Positions 1 to 7,168 of a stretch of DNA of 12,339 nt are shown here, piece by piece. The position numbers and the translations under genes were made by a program. The DNA lies in contig JABSPR010000099.1 of the NCBI GenBank assembly GCA_013214975.1, positions 1 to 12,339 on the forward strand, in the 5' to 3' direction. The notes under the pieces were generated by a model that was not told the origin of the DNA, did no database searches, and was given only the letters and a program-made list of their open reading frames with translations. Source of the stretch: Flavobacteriales bacterium. Its GTDB lineage: Bacteria; Bacteroidota; Bacteroidia; DT-38. The stretch's first letter is position 1, and each line of letters begins with the position of its first letter.

Positions 1-264
1 CGCAGGGTCCTCTATTCTATAAAAATCAAAATGGAATATTTTCTCTTCATTAGAAGACCTGTACTCATTTACTATACTATAGGTTGGACTAGAAATATTG
101 TCAATAATTTCTAACTGTTTACACATCTCCTTAATAAGTGTCGTTTTTCCAGCCCCCATTTCACCTTTAAAAATAAAGAATTTACTTTCTTTTAAATACG
201 ACAAAACTCTACTCGCAACTTCAGGTAAAGCCTCTAGAGAAGGCAGCTTAATTAATTCCGACAT
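1..264 (-). CDS. tsaE: TsaE, tRNA threonylcarbamoyladenosine (t6A) synthesis ATPase, 3' end cut by window edge
   Basis: This is the first 88 residues of a protein usually about 140-150 residues long; the rest lies beyond position 1. TsaE is the ATPase that works with TsaB, TsaD and TsaC in the cytoplasm to make t6A at position 37 of ANN-decoding tRNAs. The sequence shows the P-loop GEMGAGKTT (residues 34-42), the switch-like SSPTYSIVNEY (58-68) and the start of the Walker B region HFDFYRIED, all in the family order and spacing. The ATG at 264-262 is the obvious start: the family begins about 30 residues before the P-loop. The gene lies 7 nt after the porX stop on the same strand, so the two are probably co-transcribed. 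Nothing is abnormal in the visible part. Confidence 0.93.
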   Translation of the reverse strand, partial: MSELIKLPSLEALPEVASRVLSYLKESKFFIFKGEMGAGKTTLIKEMCKQLEIIDNISSPTYSIVNEYRSSNEEKIFHFDFYRIEDPA

Positions 265-271
265 AAGTCAA

Positions 272-1825
272 TTATTTAGGACTAAGTACAGTAAATGGGA
301 TCAGCACTTCTTCCATCGAAAGCCCTCCATGCTGAAAACTATTTCTAAACATATTAGAATACTGATTATAATTATTGGGATAAATCATGTAGTCATTTTC
401 TTTGGCAAAAATGTATGTAGTATTTACATTAAGCATAGGCAATCCTGCTTTTCCCGGCTCCTTAATCTCGAAAACAGCATCGCTATCGTATCCCAAACTA
501 CGTCCACCTTTAAATCTTAAATTGGCATTAGTATGTTTATCACCTGTTACTTTAATTGGATTTTTCACGCGAACAGTACCGTGATCCGTTGAAATAATAA
601 GCTTAGCTCCGAGGGCACTTATTTCTTTGATTGCATCAGCTAGTGGAGAATGCTCGAACCAAGACAATGTAAGTGAGCGATATGCAGCCTCATCAGAAGC
701 CAACTCCTTAATTATTTCCATTTCAGTGCGGGCATGAGAGAGCATATCAACGAAGTTATAGACAATTACATTAAATTTATTATTCATCATATTCGAAATA
801 TTGTCGACCATTCGCTTCCCTGCATTTAGGTTGGTGATTTTGGTGTAAGATGTTTTAATATCTTTTCCTAAACGCTTAAACTGATTCGCCAATAACTCTT
901 CTTCATGTGCATTGAGACTTGTTTCTCCTTCTCCGTCATTTGTCCAAAGTGAAGGATATTTCTTTTCTATCTCATTTGGAAGGAGTCCAGCAAAAAGAGC
1001 ATTCCTTGCATATTGAGTTGTAGTTGGCAGAATACTATAAAATATTTCCTCTTTATCTATTTTAAAGTATTGGGATACCACTGGTTTAAGCAATTCCCAT
1101 TGATCCAAACGCAGATTATCTATCAAGACAAAGAAGACAACATTACTATCCGTTATTTCAGGCAAAATACGTTCACGAATTAATTGATGAGACATTAGAG
1201 GAGCGTCTTCATCACCGCCTATCCAATCTATATAATTTTGATCTACAAATTTCGAGAACAGTCTATTTGCATCCGTTTTTTGGGTTGCCAATATTTCTTC
1301 CATACTCTCATCACCACCATTCTGTATCTCGATGTCCCAATAAATTAACTTCTTATACACATTGGACCAATCGCTACACGATCGACATTCATCTATCGTC
1401 ACAGAAATCTTCCGGAATTCTTGCATGTATCCAGAAGTGGTTTTTTCTTCAACCAATCGTTTTAAATCCAAATTCTTTTTAAGAGCAAGAAGAATTTGAT
1501 TCGGATTAACTGGTTTAATCAAGTAATCTGAAATCTTTCCTCCAATTGCATCTTCCATAATAGATTCTTCCTCACTTTTCGTGATCATCACTACGGGAAT
1601 TTGAGGCTTCTTAAGTTTGATTTCGTTGAGTGTTTCAATACCTGAAATACCAGGCATGTTTTCATCTAAAAAAATTATATCAAAGTCCTCTTCATCAATC
1701 ATGCTCAGTGCATCATTACCATTATTCACTTCAGAAATTGAGTATCCTTTTCCTTTAAGAAATAGAATATGAGGTCGTAACAAATCAATCTCATCATCTA
1801 CCCACAGTATATTAATTTTATCCAT
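272..1825 (-). CDS. porX: PorX, response regulator with C-terminal PglZ phosphatase-superfamily domain
   Basis: This 517-residue protein matches the length and architecture of PorX, which with the kinase PorY and the sigma factor SigP controls type IX secretion in Bacteroidota. Residues 1 to about 120 form a CheY-like receiver with acidic D10/D11, phospho-acceptor D54 in FLDENMP, T82 and K104. A helical linker follows, then a PglZ/alkaline-phosphatase-like domain from about residue 220. Likely zinc ligands, placed by family pattern, are D236 (LIDNLRLDQW), T270 (LPTTTQ), D360 and H364 (VDMLSH), D414-H415 (STDHG) and H499 (QHGG). The set looks complete, so the domain is probably catalytically competent; characterised PorX hydrolyses oligonucleotides. 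Its start at 1825 is preceded by AGGAGA (plus-strand 1831-1836), an unusually good Shine-Dalgarno-like string for this phylum. It is divergent from the HD-domain gene and upstream of tsaE. The usual partners porY and sigP are not in the window. Confidence 0.95.
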   Translation of the reverse strand: MDKINILWVDDEIDLLRPHILFLKGKGYSISEVNNGNDALSMIDEEDFDIIFLDENMPGISGIETLNEIKLKKPQIPVVMITKSEEESIMEDAIGGKISDYLIKPVNPNQILLALKKNLDLKRLVEEKTTSGYMQEFRKISVTIDECRSCSDWSNVYKKLIYWDIEIQNGGDESMEEILATQKTDANRLFSKFVDQNYIDWIGGDEDAPLMSHQLIRERILPEITDSNVVFFVLIDNLRLDQWELLKPVVSQYFKIDKEEIFYSILPTTTQYARNALFAGLLPNEIEKKYPSLWTNDGEGETSLNAHEEELLANQFKRLGKDIKTSYTKITNLNAGKRMVDNISNMMNNKFNVIVYNFVDMLSHARTEMEIIKELASDEAAYRSLTLSWFEHSPLADAIKEISALGAKLIISTDHGTVRVKNPIKVTGDKHTNANLRFKGGRSLGYDSDAVFEIKEPGKAGLPMLNVNTTYIFAKENDYMIYPNNYNQYSNMFRNSFQHGGLSMEEVLIPFTVLSPK

Positions 1826-1830
1826 ATTAT

Positions 1831-1836
1831 TCTCCT
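1831..1836 (-). promoter_or_regulatory. Shine-Dalgarno-like sequence before porX
   Basis: Read on the minus strand this is AGGAGA, ending 5 nt before the porX ATG at 1825. The spacing suits a ribosome binding site. It stands out because the other genes in the window have AT-rich leaders without such a motif, as is normal in Bacteroidota. It supports the 1825 start, but chance occurrence cannot be excluded. Confidence 0.45.
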
Positions 1837-1861
1837 ATCTTCAATGTTTGTAACCCCTATC

Positions 1862-1869
1862 TAAAAGTA
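1862..1869 (-). promoter_or_regulatory. Possible -7 promoter element for porX
   Basis: On the minus strand the string is TACTTTTA, matching the Bacteroidetes -7 consensus TAnnTTTG at all but the last position. It would place a transcript start about 30 nt before the porX ATG. No TTTG box is seen at the expected -33 position, so this is a weak call. The gap to the divergent HD-domain gene is only 55 nt, so the promoters of the two genes must overlap or lie very close. Confidence 0.22.
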
Positions 1870-1880
1870 ATATTTTATCC

Positions 1881-3131
1881 TTGGAATCAGAATTTTTAAA
1901 AGAAGGTAAAGTCTTTAACGACCCTATTTACGGCTTTATCAACATCCCTTCCCCGTTATTATTTCAACTAGTTGAGCATCCTTATTTTCAGCGCCTTAGA
2001 CGAATAAGCCAACTTGGCTTAACCCATCTCATTTACCCTGGAGCTTTGCATACCAGATTTCACCATGCCATGGGTGCAATGCACTTAATGACACAAGCAA
2101 TCGATGTAATACGTTCAAAAGGTCATATTATTTCAGATGCCGAGGCAGAAGCTGCTCATATCGCAATACTACTTCATGATATTGGCCATGGCCCGTTCTC
2201 TCATTCTTTAGAAAGTAGCATTGTGGGAAGTATTTCGCACGAAGAAATATCCATTCAATTTATGGAACAACTCAACATTGAATTTGGAGGAAAACTTGAT
2301 TTAGCTATTAAAATTTTTCGAAATAAATACAAAAAGAAATTCTTGCATCAACTTATCGCAAGTCAGCTTGACGTTGATCGCTTAGATTATCTAAAAAGAG
2401 ATAGTTTTTATTGCGGTGTGGCAGAAGGAGTAATAAACGTTGATCGAATAATAAAAATGCTTAACGTCTCAAATGACAAACTTGCAATTGACTCAAAAGG
2501 AATCTACTCTGTTGAAAGTTTCATAATTGCAAGAAGATTAATGTATTGGCAAGTGTATTTGCACAAGACCTCAATCGCTTGCGAAATCCTTCTAATCAAC
2601 ATACTAAAAAGAGCAAAAGAATTAAGTAGTAGTGGTGCAAAATTATTTGGGACGAAAGCACTAACCTATTTTATTGAAAATGATATCTCAAAAAAAGAGT
2701 TCGAAAACGGCACTAAGGCTCTAGAACTATATGCACAATTGGACGATCACGACATCTATTCTTCAATTAAAGAATGGATGAACCACAAGGATAAAACGTT
2801 ATCCTATTTAGCTAAATGCATTATTAACAGAAACTTATCTAAAGTCGAACTTTCAAGTTCTCCATTTAGCAAGAAAAAAATCGCTTCATTAAAAAAGAAG
2901 ACACTCAACGAAATCGACGTTCCAGCATCCGAATTAAAGTACTATTTCGCGGTTTCCAGCCTAACAAACCGTGCTTACACAACAGGAAACGAGAATATCA
3001 ATGTATTATTCAAAAACGATGAGATTGTAAACATTTCAGAAGTTTCAGATCAACTTACGATTTCTGCTTTATCAATTCCGATCAAAAAGCACTTACTCTA
3101 CTACCCCAAAAGTTTTCAATCTGAGATATAA
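1881..3131 (+). CDS. HD-domain phosphohydrolase (dNTPase/SAMHD1-like)
   Basis: A 416-residue protein of the HD superfamily, closest in pattern to the dGTPase/SAMHD1-like group common in Bacteroidota. Metal-site candidates are in order: H62 in TRFHHAMG, H99-D100 in LLHDIGHGPFSH, and D166 in LDVDRLDY; H103 and H108 resemble the family's catalytic histidines. Y170 and D174 (DYLKRD) match substrate-pocket positions of SAMHD1 (Y315, D319). Proteins of this type hydrolyse dNTPs to deoxynucleosides and triphosphate, but the substrate of this subfamily is unproven. The start is TTG at 1881: the frame is open only from 1854, contains no ATG before the conserved FNDPIYGF segment, and other members begin a few residues before that motif. 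The gene is divergent from porX (55 nt gap) and is followed by a 164-nt gap before lpxD. Confidence is high for the family and low for the exact substrate. Confidence 0.85.
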   Translation: MESEFLKEGKVFNDPIYGFINIPSPLLFQLVEHPYFQRLRRISQLGLTHLIYPGALHTRFHHAMGAMHLMTQAIDVIRSKGHIISDAEAEAAHIAILLHDIGHGPFSHSLESSIVGSISHEEISIQFMEQLNIEFGGKLDLAIKIFRNKYKKKFLHQLIASQLDVDRLDYLKRDSFYCGVAEGVINVDRIIKMLNVSNDKLAIDSKGIYSVESFIIARRLMYWQVYLHKTSIACEILLINILKRAKELSSSGAKLFGTKALTYFIENDISKKEFENGTKALELYAQLDDHDIYSSIKEWMNHKDKTLSYLAKCIINRNLSKVELSSSPFSKKKIASLKKKTLNEIDVPASELKYYFAVSSLTNRAYTTGNENINVLFKNDEIVNISEVSDQLTISALSIPIKKHLLYYPKSFQSEI

Positions 3132-3204
3132 GGCATTAGAACAAAACACCCAGATTTATTTCAAACAATTCCTTTAAATAAACAATTTCCTAGGGTAAAT
3201 TGAG

Positions 3205-3233
3205 TTTGATTACATAAGTAATTAGTAATATTT
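3205..3233 (+). promoter_or_regulatory. Candidate Bacteroidetes-type promoter for the lpx cluster
   Basis: TTTG at 3205-3208 is followed after 17 nt by TAATATTT at 3226-3233, which resembles the -33 TTTG and -7 TAnnTTTG pattern with a slightly short spacer and two mismatches in the -7 box. It would give a leader of roughly 55-60 nt before the lpxD ATG at 3296. It is inferred from sequence only. Confidence 0.3.
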
Positions 3234-3283
3234 AACTGTTCATAACGTGTTATTTCTAATAGATAAACCCCTTATTAATTGAT

Positions 3284-3291
3284 TATTTTTG
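3284..3291 (+). promoter_or_regulatory. Perfect TAnnTTTG string touching the lpxD start
   Basis: TATTTTTG is an exact match to the Bacteroidetes -7 consensus and ends 4 nt before the lpxD ATG at 3296. If used, transcription would begin at or near the start codon and give an almost leaderless mRNA. No TTTG is present at the expected -33 distance, so it may be a chance match in AT-rich DNA. Confidence 0.2.
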
Positions 3292-3295
3292 ACTA

Positions 3296-4336
3296 ATGGA
3301 ATTTCAAGCGAAAGAAATAGCTGAAATGCTTCAAGGCAGAGTTGACGGAGATCCAAACATTTCCGTAAGTACTCTTTCTAAGATTGAAGAAGGTGTAGAA
3401 GGAGCAATATCCTTCTTAGCCAACATGCAATATGAGCCGCATATCTACACAACAAAAGCATCCGTAATTGTTGTAAACGAAGACTTTAAGCCAGATAAAG
3501 AAATTTCAGCTACTCTAATAAGAGTAAAAAGCGCTTACGAAAGCTTCGCTCAACTTCTTTCTTATTTCGATCCAAATCAAAGAAAAGAAAGTGGTATTGC
3601 CCCTTCTGCAGTGATAGAAGAAAATGCAGAAATCGATTCAAGCACATACATTGGAGCATGCGTTGTTGTTGAGAAAGGTGCATCGATTGGCAAAAATTCA
3701 AAAATTCATGCACAAGTTTTTATCGGCGAAGATGTTTCGATTGGTGATAGCACAATTATATATCCAGGTGCTAAAATCATGCATAGATGCGTAATCGGCA
3801 ATGATGTTATCATTCATCCAGGCGTTATTATTGGTGGCGATGGATTTGGTTTCGCACCGAACAGTGAGAACAATTACCAAAAGGTTCCACAAATTGGCAA
3901 TGTAATTATAGAAGACCATGTTGAAATCGGATCAAATGTCACTATAGATAGAGCAACTTTAGGTTCTACTATTATCCGAAAAGGAGTTAAACTAGACAAT
4001 CTAATACAAGTTGCTCACAACGTAGAAATTGGAGACAACACTGTAATTGCGGCACAAACAGGAATTGCTGGATCCACTAAAATAGGGAAAGACTGTATGA
4101 TTGGTGGACAGGCAGGGTTTATTGGCCACCTTAAAATTGCGAACAAAGTAATGGTTGCAGCGCAATCAGGTGTTGGCAAATCAGTTGAGAAGGAAGGTGA
4201 AATACTAATTGGATCTCCAGCAATTACAAAAGGTGATTACGGTAGGGCTATGGTAAATACTAAGAAAGTGCCAAAGCTTGAAGATCAGATTAAAAAGCTT
4301 AAACAAGAATTAGAGAATTTAAAAAAAACGGTATAA
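3296..4336 (+). CDS. lpxD: LpxD, UDP-3-O-(3-hydroxyacyl)glucosamine N-acyltransferase
   Basis: LpxD transfers a 3-hydroxyacyl chain from ACP to the 2-amino group of UDP-3-O-acylglucosamine, the third step of lipid A synthesis, in the cytoplasm. The 346 residues (E. coli has 341) comprise an N-terminal uridine-binding domain with SFLANMQY around residues 39-46, a left-handed beta helix of hexapeptide repeats from about 100 to 290, and a C-terminal helix (KLEDQIKKLKQELENL) that in the family packs in the trimer and helps bind ACP. The catalytic histidine is H241 in QVAHNVEIGDN, and the second conserved histidine is H278 in FIGHLKI; these match E. coli H239 and H276. It is the first gene of the lpx cluster, 3 nt before lpxC. 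All key features are intact. A second LpxD-like gene lies at 7169-8110; this one is the canonical enzyme. Confidence 0.95.
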   Translation: MEFQAKEIAEMLQGRVDGDPNISVSTLSKIEEGVEGAISFLANMQYEPHIYTTKASVIVVNEDFKPDKEISATLIRVKSAYESFAQLLSYFDPNQRKESGIAPSAVIEENAEIDSSTYIGACVVVEKGASIGKNSKIHAQVFIGEDVSIGDSTIIYPGAKIMHRCVIGNDVIIHPGVIIGGDGFGFAPNSENNYQKVPQIGNVIIEDHVEIGSNVTIDRATLGSTIIRKGVKLDNLIQVAHNVEIGDNTVIAAQTGIAGSTKIGKDCMIGGQAGFIGHLKIANKVMVAAQSGVGKSVEKEGEILIGSPAITKGDYGRAMVNTKKVPKLEDQIKKLKQELENLKKTV

Positions 4337-4339
4337 GAA

Positions 4340-5272
4340 ATGGCTGACAAGCAAAAAACAATTAAGAATTCTGTTACCATCGAAGGAGTTGGTTTACATA
4401 CGGGGCAAAATGTTAAAATGACTTATGTTGCTGCCCCAGAAAACCATGGAATTAAGTTTAAACGAATTGATGTGGAAGGCACTCCAACCATCGATGCGGA
4501 TGTAGACAATGTTATTGACACATCAAGAGGAACTACATTAGAACAAAATGGAGTTCGAATAAACACAGTAGAACATGCACTAGCAGCTGTTGCCGGACTT
4601 TCAATCGATAATATAATTATTGAATTAGATGGACAAGAAATCCCAATCTTAGACGGTAGCGCGAAAACATTCCTAGACAAGCTTCTTGAAGCTGGAATTG
4701 AAGAACAAAAAGCAGACAGAGATTATTTCGAAATTACTGAAAACATAACTTACAGTGAGTCTGAGAGAGGTGTAGAAATCCTTGCTGTTCCAAATGATGG
4801 TTTTTCAGTTAAAGTAATGCTCGATTACAATTCACCTGTTCTTGGAAATCAACATGCATCGTTGAGCAACATGGGAGAATTTCAGAATGAAATTTCATCA
4901 TGTAGAACATTTTGTTTCTTGCATGAACTAGAAGAACTAGTTTCTAAAAATTTAATTAAAGGAGGTGATCTAAGTAATGCGATTGTAATTGTAGACAGAG
5001 TTATTAAAGACGATGAATTAGACGATCTCGCGAAATTATTTGACAATCCTGATGTTACAATTAATAAAGAAGGTATTCTTAATGACATTGAACTCCGATA
5101 TCCAAACGAACCTGCTCGACATAAACTATTAGATGTTATAGGCGATTTAGTACTTGCCGGAAGACCTATTAAAGGTCAAATTTTTGCTACAAGACCAGGG
5201 CATAAAGCGAACATCGAATTTGCTAAAAAGATAAGCATTGATGGGTGGCAAGAAAAAGAAGACTCAGCATAA
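4340..5272 (+). CDS. lpxC: LpxC, UDP-3-O-acyl-GlcNAc deacetylase, separated from FabZ
   Basis: LpxC is the zinc deacetylase that removes acetate from UDP-3-O-acyl-GlcNAc, the committed step of lipid A synthesis. The 310 residues cover the whole deacetylase. Zinc ligands are H79 (NTVEHALAA), H261 and D265 (ARHKLLDVIGDL); E78 is the likely general base and H288 (TRPGH) the second catalytic histidine. In Bacteroidota LpxC is normally the N-terminal half of one LpxC-FabZ fusion of about 460 residues. Here the frame stops at TAA 5270-5272, about 20 residues after the end of the LpxC fold, while the FabZ frame begins at 5241 in the +1 frame. The 32-nt overlap spans what would be the linker. This may be a real gene fission, a +1 programmed shift or a sequence error; the deacetylase domain is complete either way. 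Confidence 0.95.
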   Translation: MADKQKTIKNSVTIEGVGLHTGQNVKMTYVAAPENHGIKFKRIDVEGTPTIDADVDNVIDTSRGTTLEQNGVRINTVEHALAAVAGLSIDNIIIELDGQEIPILDGSAKTFLDKLLEAGIEEQKADRDYFEITENITYSESERGVEILAVPNDGFSVKVMLDYNSPVLGNQHASLSNMGEFQNEISSCRTFCFLHELEELVSKNLIKGGDLSNAIVIVDRVIKDDELDDLAKLFDNPDVTINKEGILNDIELRYPNEPARHKLLDVIGDLVLAGRPIKGQIFATRPGHKANIEFAKKISIDGWQEKEDSA

Positions 5273-5741
5273 AAGAGTAGATATTTATGCAGAGCCTGTA
5301 TATGATGTAATGCAAATACAAAAGATACTTCCACATCGTGCTCCATTTTTATTCATTGATAAAATAATGGAAATCAATGATGAGCATGTAATCGGTGTTA
5401 AGAATATTACGATGAACGAAGATTTCTTTAGAGGACATTTTCCTGATGACCCTATATATCCAGGAGTATTGCAAATTGAAGCTATGGCTCAAACAGGTGG
5501 GATTTTTGTTTTAAATACGGTTCCAGATCCAGAGAATTACCTTACCTATTTCATGAAAATAGATAATGCAAAATTCAAGAATCTAGTAAGACCTGGAGAC
5601 GTGATTACTTATCATTTAGAACTACTTACTCCAATAAGACGAGGAATTTGTCACATGAAAGGAACAGCTTACGTAGGAGATAAGATAACTTGTGAAGCAG
5701 AAATGATGGCAGTAATTGTTAAAGTAAAAAATAAAGAATGA
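5241..5741 (+). CDS. fabZ: FabZ, 3-hydroxyacyl-ACP dehydratase, in a frame separate from LpxC
   Basis: FabZ dehydrates 3-hydroxyacyl-ACP in fatty acid elongation and draws on the same hydroxyacyl-ACP pool that LpxA and LpxD use. The hot-dog fold is complete: LPHRAPFLFIDKI (residues 30-42), the catalytic histidine H66 in GHFPDDP, and the catalytic glutamate E80 in QIEAMAQTGG. An in-frame TAA at 5232-5234 limits the start to TTG 5238 or ATG 5241; I chose ATG, giving 166 residues. The first 22 or so residues are lysine-rich (GGKKKKTQHKRVDIY) and resemble the linker of LpxC-FabZ fusions instead of a normal FabZ N-terminus (E. coli FabZ has 151 residues). It overlaps lpxC by 32 nt and lpxA by 4 nt (ATGA), so translation is probably coupled on both sides. 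Confidence 0.93.
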   Translation: MGGKKKKTQHKRVDIYAEPVYDVMQIQKILPHRAPFLFIDKIMEINDEHVIGVKNITMNEDFFRGHFPDDPIYPGVLQIEAMAQTGGIFVLNTVPDPENYLTYFMKIDNAKFKNLVRPGDVITYHLELLTPIRRGICHMKGTAYVGDKITCEAEMMAVIVKVKNKE

Positions 5742-6523
5742 ATCAACCCCTCGCATATGTACATCCGCAGGCAGAAATTGCTAATAATGTTGTAATAGAG
5801 CCATTTGTTGTAGTTGACAAAAACGTAACCATTGGAGAAGGAACATGGATAGGATCGAATGTTACAATAATGGAAGGTGCGAGAATAGGGAAAAATTGTA
5901 AAATTTTTCCAGGAGCAGTAGTTTCGGCTATCCCTCAAGATTTGAAGTTTAAAGGAGAGTCTACTATTACCGAAATCGGAGATAATGTAACGATTAGAGA
6001 GTGTGTAACTATCAATAGAGGAACGGTAGCGAATAACAAAACGAGTATCGGCGACAACTGCTTACTGATGGCTTATGTTCATATTGCTCATGATTGCGTG
6101 GTAGGCAACAACTGTATTCTTGCTAATGGAGTAACACTTGCTGGTCATATTACAATCGATGAATTTGCAATCGTTGGTGGCCTAACTGCAATTCATCAGT
6201 TCGTTCACATCGGTGCACATGCTATGATTTCTGGTGGATCTTTGGTTAGAAAAGACGTGCCTCCTTTCACGAAAGCGGCTCGTGAACCACTTATGTATTC
6301 TGGAATAAACTCTATTGGTTTAAGAAGAAGAGGGTTTTCTCCAGAGCAGATAAATGCTATTCAAGACATTTACCGCATCCTATATGTTAAAGGGTTTAAC
6401 AACACTAAGGCAATGTTAGTTCTTGAAACTGAATTTCCGGTTTCTAAAGAAAGAGATGAAATCATTTCCTTCATACGTAATTCAGAAAGAGGAATAATGA
6501 AAGGATATTTTCACCAGTTATAA
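5738..6523 (+). CDS. lpxA: LpxA, UDP-GlcNAc acyltransferase
   Basis: LpxA catalyses the first step of lipid A synthesis, moving a 3-hydroxyacyl group from ACP to the 3-OH of UDP-GlcNAc. The 261 residues (E. coli 262) form a left-handed beta helix of hexapeptide repeats (about 5-185) and a C-terminal helical domain with the family segment LRRRGFSPEQI. The catalytic histidine is H118 in HIAHDC (E. coli H125). Counting from the conserved HQF motif (H153), the acyl-chain ruler position equivalent to E. coli G173 is G166. Glycine at this site leaves room for long chains (C14 in E. coli), so a long hydroxyacyl donor is likely. The ATG overlaps the fabZ stop as ATGA. A 69-nt gap follows before efp. 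Confidence 0.96.
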   Translation: MNQPLAYVHPQAEIANNVVIEPFVVVDKNVTIGEGTWIGSNVTIMEGARIGKNCKIFPGAVVSAIPQDLKFKGESTITEIGDNVTIRECVTINRGTVANNKTSIGDNCLLMAYVHIAHDCVVGNNCILANGVTLAGHITIDEFAIVGGLTAIHQFVHIGAHAMISGGSLVRKDVPPFTKAAREPLMYSGINSIGLRRRGFSPEQINAIQDIYRILYVKGFNNTKAMLVLETEFPVSKERDEIISFIRNSERGIMKGYFHQL

Positions 6524-6562
6524 TTGAATTCTATTTCAAGATTTATTCTGGTCCGTTTTCGT

Positions 6563-6570
6563 TATTTTTA
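6563..6570 (+). promoter_or_regulatory. Possible -7 promoter element for efp
   Basis: TATTTTTA differs from the TAnnTTTG consensus only at the last base and lies 22 nt before the GTG start, which would leave a short leader. The 69-nt gap before efp is the widest inside the lpx cluster, which fits an internal promoter. No convincing -33 box is present. Confidence 0.22.
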
Positions 6571-6592
6571 ACCTTAATCAAATTCATATCAA

Positions 6593-7159
6593 GTGGCATC
6601 TACATCTGATTTTAAAAACGGGTTATGCATTGAGTATAACAAAGGACTTTACCAAATAATTGAATTCCAGCATGTTAAACCAGGAAAAGGGCCGGCATTT
6701 GTAAGAACGAAACTCAAAAATCTTACGAACGGAAAAATCGTTGATAACACTTTTAATTCAGGAGTTAAGGTTACAACTGTTCGTATAGAAAGAAGACAAT
6801 ATCAATATCTATATACGGAAGATAAGAACTACCATTTCATGCATAATGAAACGTATGAACAAACTTTTATTGATGAAGGCTTGATCAATGCTCCACAATT
6901 ATTGAAGGAAGGACAAATTGCAGATATTCTATATCATGCAGAAACAGAAACACCTTTAACTTGTGAATTACCTCCTTTCGTTGAATTGGTAGTTACATAC
7001 ACCGAACCCGGCATTAAAGGTGATACAGCAACAAACGCACTAAAACCAGCCACTATGGAAACAGGGGCTGAAGTACGTGTTCCTCTTTTCATAAACGATG
7101 GAGACAAAATAAAAGTAGATACTAGAGATAATAGTTATTCTGAAAGAGTAAAAGGATAA
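6593..7159 (+). CDS. efp: Elongation factor P
   Basis: EF-P binds ribosomes stalled at proline runs and promotes peptide bond formation. The 188-residue length and three-domain layout are typical: KOW-like domain I (1-65), OB domain II and the C-terminal OB domain ending INDGDKIKVDTRDNSY. The loop that reaches the peptidyl-transferase centre reads HVKPGKGPAF, with K32 at the tip, so this is a lysine-type and not an arginine-type EF-P; how it is modified here cannot be told. The start is GTG at 6593: it gives ASTSDFKNGL, exactly where family members begin, and no ATG offers a better fit. It sits between lpxA and the second LpxD-like gene, 9 nt before the latter; this placement is familiar in Bacteroidota lpx clusters. 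Confidence 0.96.
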   Translation: MASTSDFKNGLCIEYNKGLYQIIEFQHVKPGKGPAFVRTKLKNLTNGKIVDNTFNSGVKVTTVRIERRQYQYLYTEDKNYHFMHNETYEQTFIDEGLINAPQLLKEGQIADILYHAETETPLTCELPPFVELVVTYTEPGIKGDTATNALKPATMETGAEVRVPLFINDGDKIKVDTRDNSYSERVKG

Positions 7160-7168
7160 TCAGAGTCT

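Larger units (their letters stand above)
3132..3295. other. Intergenic region before the lipid A cluster
   Basis: This 164-nt AT-rich stretch is the longest gene-free segment in the window. I see no RNA gene and no clear hairpin terminator for the HD-domain gene. It holds a near-direct repeat, AAACAATTCCT at 3163-3173 and AAACAATTTCCT at 3180-3191, with starts 17 nt apart, and two promoter-like strings described separately. It probably carries the main promoter of the lpx cluster. Confidence 0.5.

Noticed and set aside
98..520. Open frame on the plus strand across tsaE and the 3' end of porX
   Set aside because: It is antisense to two well-recognised genes, its protein has no recognisable domain, and it crosses the gene boundary; it is a shadow frame.
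1267..1482. Open frame rich in histidine on the plus strand inside porX
   Set aside because: It is the complement of the PorX linker region; the HHHH string arises from the antisense of codons for Gly-Gly-Asp-Glu and is not a metal-binding motif of a real gene.
3600..4200. Apparent internal repetition in the lpxD, lpxA and LpxD-like genes
   Set aside because: It reflects the hexapeptide repeats of the left-handed beta helix at protein level and is not a DNA repeat or CRISPR array.
5669..5938. Minus-strand open frame across the fabZ-lpxA junction
   Set aside because: It is cysteine- and aromatic-rich antisense of hexapeptide-repeat coding sequence, without a plausible start context or domain.
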